Source: Ophiostoma sp. CBS 140.51 (lineage: Eukaryota > Ascomycota > Sordariomycetes > Ophiostomatales > Ophiostomataceae). Taken from it: a stretch of 64,000 nt of DNA. The notes below the pieces were generated by a model. It was not told where the DNA came from. It saw only the letters and a program-made list of their open reading frames with translations, and searched no databases. Positions 57,614 to 64,000 of this stretch are shown piece after piece (position 1 is the stretch's first letter; each line of letters begins with the position of its first letter). Made by a program: the position numbers and the translations under genes. The DNA lies in contig JANSLP010000039.1 of the NCBI GenBank assembly GCA_029298735.1, positions 62,001 through 126,000 of the forward strand, given 5' to 3'.

Positions 57614-60600
57614 GCGCATGTGTGTACCTCTTTCGCATTGACCACCCCCTCAACAACCATATATAATACGGTGCGCGCATGTTCTAGTGGAAGACGGCGG
57701 GCGGCGGCGTAGGGTAGCTCATCGACCGTACTGAGCTCCTTCTTTGCTGTTTGGTCTCTTCATTGCATTTGTCATTTATCATTTGTTCACAGTTTTGTTT
57801 CTGCCCTTTTTGCTTTTTGTTGTTGTGTCGATGTTGGTAGTGCTTGGGGGACAATTGGGGTACAGACACTCGTGAAGAGTGTATTGCATGTGCTTGTGTC
57901 CTGCCCTTTGTCTTTTCAATGAAGACGCGGAAGCAGTCAGAACGCCATTGTTTTGTTTCATTTTTGTATAGGTTGTTTTCCATTTTCCATATTGCGCTAT
58001 GCAGGCACAGATTAGACTATTTCATACATCATTCACACTGCTCGAGATGGAGCTGAGATGCGAGGCATAACGTGTGAGACGCAACTTGGCAGGGTTTGAC
58101 CGTGATATAACCGTTTGGAATCAGAATATGCCGTATTGCTCTTTCCATATATAGGCCTCTCTGTATGTTGACAAGGCTGAGAGTCTGAACCCGCATCTTG
58201 CCGAATCGGAATCGGCAAGTAGGTCTGCTAGAGGCCATTTCAAATTTCATTAAAAGTATTCACAAAAATAATACAAAAAAGAGAAACCATACATTGTACA
58301 TGTGAAGGAGGGAGACCAGATGAAAAGACATTGCAAAAATATGTGCATACGCACTGACGAAGCGTGCGACGGCCCCGCCCGGAAATAGCAAAGATTGTCC
58401 CCGGTCTTCTGGCGCGTGAAATACAGCGATGACCTCACGATACAATATGATAGAGTAAGAAGAAGAACCCACGCTCCACGCTTCGGGGGACGCGCAAGCC
58501 GACCGTCTCGGCTAGTAGTCGGTGGAGAGAAAATAGTGAAAAAGAAAAGAAAAAGAAAAAGAGAAGGGTTTAAAGATCGTGGAGAATCAAAAGTCATCAA
58601 GGGTCCAGAGAACAAGAGTACTTCGTAAAACAGGGACAGGTTAAAAGGCTCCAAAGGCTGCGAACAGAAGAATGTCTCACTTGGATGAATAATGAGGGTT
58701 TGGGTGCTCTTTGGCTCTTTAGGCGACCCTTGCAACATCTGCGACCTTTTCTGACTGTTTTGCGCGACAATCAAGTCCCATCTCACCGCCATATGTATGT
58801 ACGTTCAGATCGAGAAAAGAAACACATCAGACGTGGCTGTCGAGCTGTCGAGAAAAACAAGAACCAACGTGCATGTTTCATTGCAAGCTGGCAAAGAACT
58901 AGTCCTATTCGGAGCTTGCCAATGGATCAACACGAGAAAAAGGCTCCAAAAAGAACAGCTTGGGGAGCTGCCAGCCTCCTAGCTTCGACATGAATGGACA
59001 AATGACAAGACCTCAAAGGTCGATTGAGGGGAAACCGTCAGATCATGAAGCACATATTCGTGCATGCGAGTACTTATCTGCTGGACTCATGCTTTAGTAC
59101 GACCTCCTCCGACGACGTAGACAGCAGATACGGCGTCATGGTCTGTACTTTTTGCAAGGTTGCAACGGCGCAATGCGACTGGTGCGTGGTGCGTGACTCG
59201 TGCGACTCGTCAATTGAGTGGCTGGCACCTTCCCAGAGCTGAGGGGAAGTGCTGTCAGAAAAGAGCGACGACGAGGGAAGGAACGCGGACACTTCTGCAC
59301 GCTGACGCAAGTGGAGTCTGTTGTTTTAAAACTGGGGACGCACGGCTACGAGTGTGCCGGGAGAAAACGAGCGACCGACCGACCGAAGAGAGGCGAAAAC
59401 GATTGATAGGAACGAAGAAAAAGAAAGAAAAAAGTGGAAGAGGAAAATACAGAGTCTCCGTTCAATGGGCAGAAAAAGAAAAACCTCATGGCAACGGCAA
59501 TTCCAGCAACCTGCCATACCTTTCATGTCTTCATCGTGCCTTCCTCATGTGAGACCAATCGGCGAAAGCGCCCGTTTGCGGATGTTTGGGGATTGCGGGA
59601 AGCCACGACAGGGTCTCTGGGTCTCTTTCCTGAACCAGGTTCTTTATCAGCGACAATATATCCCCTCCCACCAGGAAAGAACGTCTCGGCAAGGAACTTT
59701 CTACCATAACCATTACGCGGAAGAAACGAGGGAAAAGAGGAGCAGAAGCGAGAATAGCCCTTTGCTCTTGGCGCGCTCTCAGGCTCATAATTTTGCTATG
59801 TTTTCTGCTTGCTTTTGTGCCTTTCCCTCTCCTTCTGATTTCGTCCGGACGAGGTCCCATTGGCCTAGATCGCTTCCGGTCTAGCGGCGCAGCCATCCTA
59901 CCACGCCGATTAGCCTGTCACCCCCCCTTCTTGCCCTTCTTGTTGATGCGCTCTCTCCTCCTGCGTCGTGATGCGCGGTCGCCCTTGCCCTTTTCCCTCC
60001 CCAATGCCCAATCCCCCCAGTCAGCGCATCGTCAGCGGGTTTTGGTGTCGTTTTGGTGTCGCAAAAACCACCCGTTCCTTCCCTCTTTGGTACAAGCTGC
60101 AATTTTGCAAGGGCAAGAGCAGGTCTGATACCTGCACCTGCACTGTCGTTTGTCCGTACCTGCCGCGGGTATCTTAGCTCGTCTCGTCCCCGTAGCACAG
60201 GAACCGCATGCGCGCGCCGCTGCAGCAATGAAAGCGTAGCACTGGAGCTGTCTGTCTCTTGCTCCCGTTTGGTGTTTGGCTTGCTCCTGCCCTGTCTTGG
60301 CCTTGGCGCCTGTCCTGCAGCAATCAGACTATCGTGAGCTTTTGCGTGGTTGCCCCCGTAATGCCCACACACACCCACTCCCCACCCGGCAGCTCGGCCT
60401 GAAAGAGCCTTAACCTCTTTTTTAATCGTATGCCTGTGTCTCTCTTGCATCTTTCTGTGCTTGTGCCTGTGCCTGTCCTCACTCACCACCACCCACACCC
60501 CTTCGTTGGCCCTTCGTTCCTTCCCGTTTCTGTACCTGTCGCCCCTTCCCAAATTTCCCCCAAAACACAAATTAAACCATCGCATACTGCCAGTCTCAAA

Positions 60601-60831
60601 ATCCTCTCTTCTTCCCTCCTCTGTTTCCTCTTTTCTCTCCTCTTCCCTTTCTTCCTTTTTTTACCTCCTCTCCTCTTTTTTTCTGTTCACCCCGTCCTCC
60701 CGCAAATTCATTTGAATTACTACACTGAAGCTTTTGACAAGCTCGAAAATAATATCACATTTTTTTACGTTCAGCATCTTACGACTACATTTCTTTCCCT
60801 CACATCTCCCTCTCTCCACACAACAGCCAAA
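57614..60831. other. Intergenic region upstream of the GPI-anchored protein
   Basis: 3.2 kb with no supported gene. The first 650 nt are the T-rich 3' flank of VMA2. About 58530-58570 holds an A/G-rich run. From about 60430 the + strand becomes strongly pyrimidine-rich up to the ATG at 60832, the likely promoter and leader of the next gene. Confidence 0.5.
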
Positions 60832-61781
60832 ATGCGCAACTCGGTCGTGTTTGTCGCGCTTTCTGCGCTCGGCGTTGCCAACGCCGTCACCAACTTCACC
60901 ATCAACCCTGACGATGTTTCTCTGACGCAGCGTTGTATGTTTTTCTCGTTCTCCTTGCGCCCTTATCTCTGACGAGTCCTCAAGTCCCGTTTGCGCAGCC
61001 TGTTCGTCATGACGAATTGGTCGACTCGAGCCCGACTTGAGACTTGAAGATGTTACGGAGTCCTTCCTTGCCTATCTCTATCCGTGCACATTTGCTAACG
61101 CAAGGGTTTCTTCCTTTCTCCCTCCAGCGAACTGGTGTACTGCACAGGACAACACGTGCTCGACTCTTTGCGACGGCAACCCCAAGGCCAACAGCTGCAC
61201 ACCCGTACGTCGAGATTCTATCTGACTCTCTGCATCCAGATGTCTGGTCGCGTGCGCTTTGCGTTCTCGATATTACCATACTGACATTCTGCTTTAGTCC
61301 ACCCTGAACTACACCTGTCTGTGCCAGAACGGCAGCGCCCCCGGCCTCGAGTACTACACCCAGACTCTGCCCACCGTATGTTTTCTCCTTTGGAGCATTC
61401 TTGTTTGTATGCGCTTTGAACATGCGCGACTAACTCGTTTCCCCCCCTCAATAGTTCATCTGCCAGGAGGCCTACTCTGAGTGCAACGCTGCCAACGTTG
61501 GCAACGCCCAGGCCCAGAGCAACTGCACCACCAGCATCCAGGACCAGTGCGGTTCCCTCAACCCTGAGAACTACACCGCTGCCGCTCCCAGCAGCACCGC
61601 CGCGACGACCGCTACCACTGCTACCACCAAGGCTTCCGGCACTGCTACTGGCGCCACCACCGGCGGCACCAGCGCCCCGACCACCACCTCGTCCGACAGC
61701 GGCGCCATGCCCACTGCTTTCGGCCACCTCGGCAACGGTGCTGCTGCCATGGCTGTCGGTCTGTTTGCCTACCTTCTGTAA
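60832..61781 (+). CDS. Secreted, GPI-anchored Cys-rich cell-surface protein
   Basis: Four exons, 60832-60934, 61128-61204, 61298-61375 and 61455-61781, with introns of 193, 93 and 79 nt, give 194 residues. It has a signal peptide (1-18, cleavage after VANA) and an ectodomain of about 95 residues with ten cysteines in a regular pattern (NWC, NTC, TLC, NSC, YTC, LCQ, FIC, SEC, NCT, DQC). A Ser/Thr/Ala-rich stalk, probably O-glycosylated, follows, then a hydrophobic C-terminus (AAAMAVGLFAYLL) typical of GPI attachment. N-glycosylation sequons are visible (NFT, NYT, NGS, NCT). This matches a family of ascomycete GPI proteins of unknown function that I know as DUF7707; it is not a CFEM domain, whose eight-Cys spacing differs. 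Probable location: plasma membrane or wall. Confidence 0.85.
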
Positions 61782-63557
61782 GGGACTGGTTCTTGCAACT
61801 CCAAACAGAAATCCAAATTCAATAAAAATTTCAAATCCGATTTTAAATTCAAAATCAAATCAAACGTGGCAGTACGGCACACGGAAACAAACTGAAATGG
61901 AGTGACTTGGGCATACCGCGATACACCTACCCCTCGGCTGGGTAGCTGGGCGACGCCGAAGTTTGCTTGTTTTCGTTCCTGTACTCGTCATCTTAATTCT
62001 TTCTCCCACCCATATTTTCATTTTCTTATCATTCGACACTTTGTTCGACTTGATGTGTTCTTTTTATTGCATCTTTTTGCACTACTTCTTTTTTCACCCT
62101 TTTTACTTTCACGCCCATCAACTCAAAGGGGTGCCGGTCCAACCACAAAACCCGCAGTGCTTGCACGCGGTACTAATTCCACCACGACGAGGAGACGACG
62201 CAGACGACGGCAACGGAGGCAACGGCGGCGGGCATATTCGGTTTTATGAGAGAATGGAAGGTTGGGAGGTTACGAAGGTCATGGACGGACAGGAATGGCC
62301 TGGGATGACTGAGTAGTTTGCCGACGACAGGTACAGGGGATGACGAGACTCAACACGTTGCGTCCTGTGTTTTCTCTGTGCCCAAGCCCTGGCTGAACAT
62401 GTGTTGCGAGGAGGCAGCTTTTGATAGTTTACGTTTACCCCCTTTTGTTATTTATTTTACTTTGACGTGCGATTGTGCTTGTTTGCTTTTTGCGTTGACT
62501 TTTTCTTTCTATGGCGGTTTTCTTTTCCACTCTCAGCATGGCGCAAGGCGGGAAGCGTTGAGTGAAGCGTTGAGCATTGAGGAGGAAAGGTGAAGCACAA
62601 AGATTTTCAAAATACGATATGTTTAAAACAATCCGTCCAGTGTATCTGATGTGTTGAGAGACGGAATCTTTCCGTTTCGTAAGTAATCTTTGTAGAACGT
62701 AGAACAGGTCGACAAGCGAGCTGCAGCGAAGGCAGAAGTAGAATCAACAAGTTCCGGCAAGAACAAAGGAAGAAAAGAAAACGTGCAGCCTTGTCCCTTT
62801 TTTGCAGAATGTAATGTTAATGAGAGGTGATAGGCCCCGGTACATGCACGTTCAACGGCCGCTGCCGTCTTGGCACGGACGGTAACACACGTCATTTTTG
62901 GGCGTAAGGCTTTTTTGTAAGAAGGATCAGAATCCATAATAATCCTATCGAAGATGTATTTTCCCCAGTTCTCTAGTTTCGATAATACGACAAAAGTACA
63001 CAAAGTACACGTTTCTCATCCCTTTTTTGCAGCACCACTTACACGTTCCTTGGATGGATCTACAAATCTAAATTGTTTAGATCCCGCCGCCCCAAAGGTT
63101 AAAAAGTCAGGGGTTGATCCTGTTCAGCCCTTCCAACATGCCGGGATGTGTGCACGTGTTTTTCTGGAGATGATGACGAGATCAACAATTGGATTTGGGC
63201 AGAGCCGCAAGGGCAAGAAAACAATTCAAAATTGAAAAAAAAGGGCGTTGGCTGTCGATCAACCTTGTTATCAGATTATCCTTCTAAACCTATCGGCCGA
63301 TATAAAAAAACTAAGGTCTATTTATATTGGATCAATTTTTGCTAACGGACGAGATCTTTCAGTTCGAACTTTTTTACTCCATCTTCCTCATCCCATCAGC
63401 TCCTTCATTACAGACTTCTCACATAATTTGCTCCAGCTCAGCATCCGGGATTGACTACGTCTACCAAGCATCGCCGGATACGTAACCGAGTATCGACGCC
63501 TCAGTCGGAGCTGTCATCCTCGCTCTCCCATTCGCCCTGCCAAACATCCTCCCACCT
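61782..63557. other. Intergenic region, AT-rich
   Basis: 1.8 kb between the GPI-protein gene (+) and the partial gene at the right edge (-), so a convergent 3' region. AT-rich throughout, with a small hairpin-like CTACCC/GGGTAG pair at 61927-61945. No coding frame is supported. Confidence 0.5.
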
Positions 63558-64000
63558 CTATTGAATCTCTCGAGTATGGTGTGCAAAGGCACGGGCCCAG
63601 CGACCGGCATCAAGAACGCTCAGGACATTTTTGTCGACTGCGGCCTCGATCAGGACGCGCCACGGATGTGGTACGTCGCCATCTTCAAGTGAGCAGCTCA
63701 AGGCGGCGGTATCATTTTCGTCGTCGTCTCCGTCATCATCTCCTTCATCATCTCCGTCATCACCCTCGTCATCACCCCCGTCGTCATCATCTGGTGGCGG
63801 GCCGTGGAAAAGTGCTTGCAGCGAAGAAGTGGCGCGCAAGCCGCCTAGGATACGATTCACACCGGCTTGGATCTGCAGAAACTCGATGCTTGGGAGAGGG
63901 CAGTTTAGCGGGTCGGCGGTCTCGAGAAGCAGGTTGCGCAAATAGTACCGGACACAACCTAATCCGTCTTGGGATGTCACCAGACTATGTAAAATGTGAG
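63558..64000 (-). CDS. Unrecognised protein, 3' part, cut by right edge
   Basis: An open frame on the - strand that enters from beyond 64000 and stops at 63558; about 147 codons are visible. There is no ATG at its apparent left limit and the frame stays open to the edge, so the start lies outside. It contains a run of about 28 Asp/Glu/Gly residues coded by GAY/GAR triplets (63711-63795), followed by DGDVPHPWRVLIEAAVDKNVLSVLD, which has the feel of an ankyrin-like or helical C-terminus. I do not recognise the family. It could also be an untranslated region with a microsatellite. Confidence 0.4.
   Translation of the reverse strand, partial: HILHSLVTSQDGLGCVRYYLRNLLLETADPLNCPLPSIEFLQIQAGVNRILGGLRATSSLQALFHGPPPDDDDGGDDEGDDGDDEGDDDGDDDENDTAALSCSLEDGDVPHPWRVLIEAAVDKNVLSVLDAGRWARAFAHHTREIQ
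63711..63795 (-). repeat. GAY/GAR triplet repeat coding an acidic run
   Basis: An imperfect trinucleotide tract (+ strand CGTCATCATC-type units) inside the partial frame at the right edge. It is probably length-variable. Confidence 0.8.

Noticed and set aside
60832..61781. CFEM-domain call for the GPI-anchored protein.
   Set aside because: It has ten cysteines with different spacing from the eight-Cys CFEM pattern and lacks the conserved Asp context.
63359..63372. CAGTTCGAACTT, resembling a tRNA B box.
   Set aside because: No A box, acceptor stem or cloverleaf could be built around it.

Overview
This window is nuclear DNA from a filamentous ascomycete, most likely a Sordariomycete; order and genus cannot be fixed from sequence alone. 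The evidence is short GT-AG introns with CTAAC-type branch sites, a Zn2Cys6 regulator, a GPI-anchored Cys-rich wall protein, an Hsf1 of the Pezizomycotina type, GC-rich third codon positions, and long gene-free stretches whose sense strand is pyrimidine-rich upstream of genes. Thirteen genes are supported, twelve complete and one cut by the right edge apart from that partial entry being weak. No tRNA, rRNA, CRISPR or intact transposon was recognised.

Layout. 1-7.4 kb: no recognisable gene. 7.4-18 kb: an MFS sugar transporter (-), a levoglucosan/anhMurNAc kinase-family enzyme (+) and a Zn2Cys6 regulator (-), which together look like a small anhydrosugar-use cluster. 18-24 kb: gene-free regulatory region. 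24-33 kb: tetraspanin (+), NIPA-type Mg transporter (-), V-ATPase subunit E (+) and a CANIN-domain Smc5/6 regulator candidate (-). 33-40.3 kb: gene-free, with an AT-rich block. 40.3-45.4 kb: a Dnf1-type P4-ATPase flippase (+). 46.5-51.5 kb: an ankyrin-repeat protein (-) and Hsf1 (-). 53.3-57.6 kb: spliceosomal cyclophilin Cwc27 (-), divergent from V-ATPase subunit B (+). 60.8-61.8 kb: a GPI-anchored Cys-rich protein (+). 63.56-64 kb: the 3' part of an unrecognised acidic-tract protein (-).

Most of the genes are conserved housekeeping functions with no shared pathway: vacuolar acidification (subunits B and E), membrane lipid asymmetry, stress transcription, splicing and DNA repair. The exceptions that deserve attention are the transporter/kinase/regulator trio at 7.4-18 kb, two introns in unrelated genes that share the same repeat (7645-7794 and 47035-47174) and look like dispersed introner-like elements, and a run of four flippase-kinase-like sites at the flippase C-terminus. 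Gene boundaries were read by hand from splice signals and reading frame; all spliced frames close exactly.
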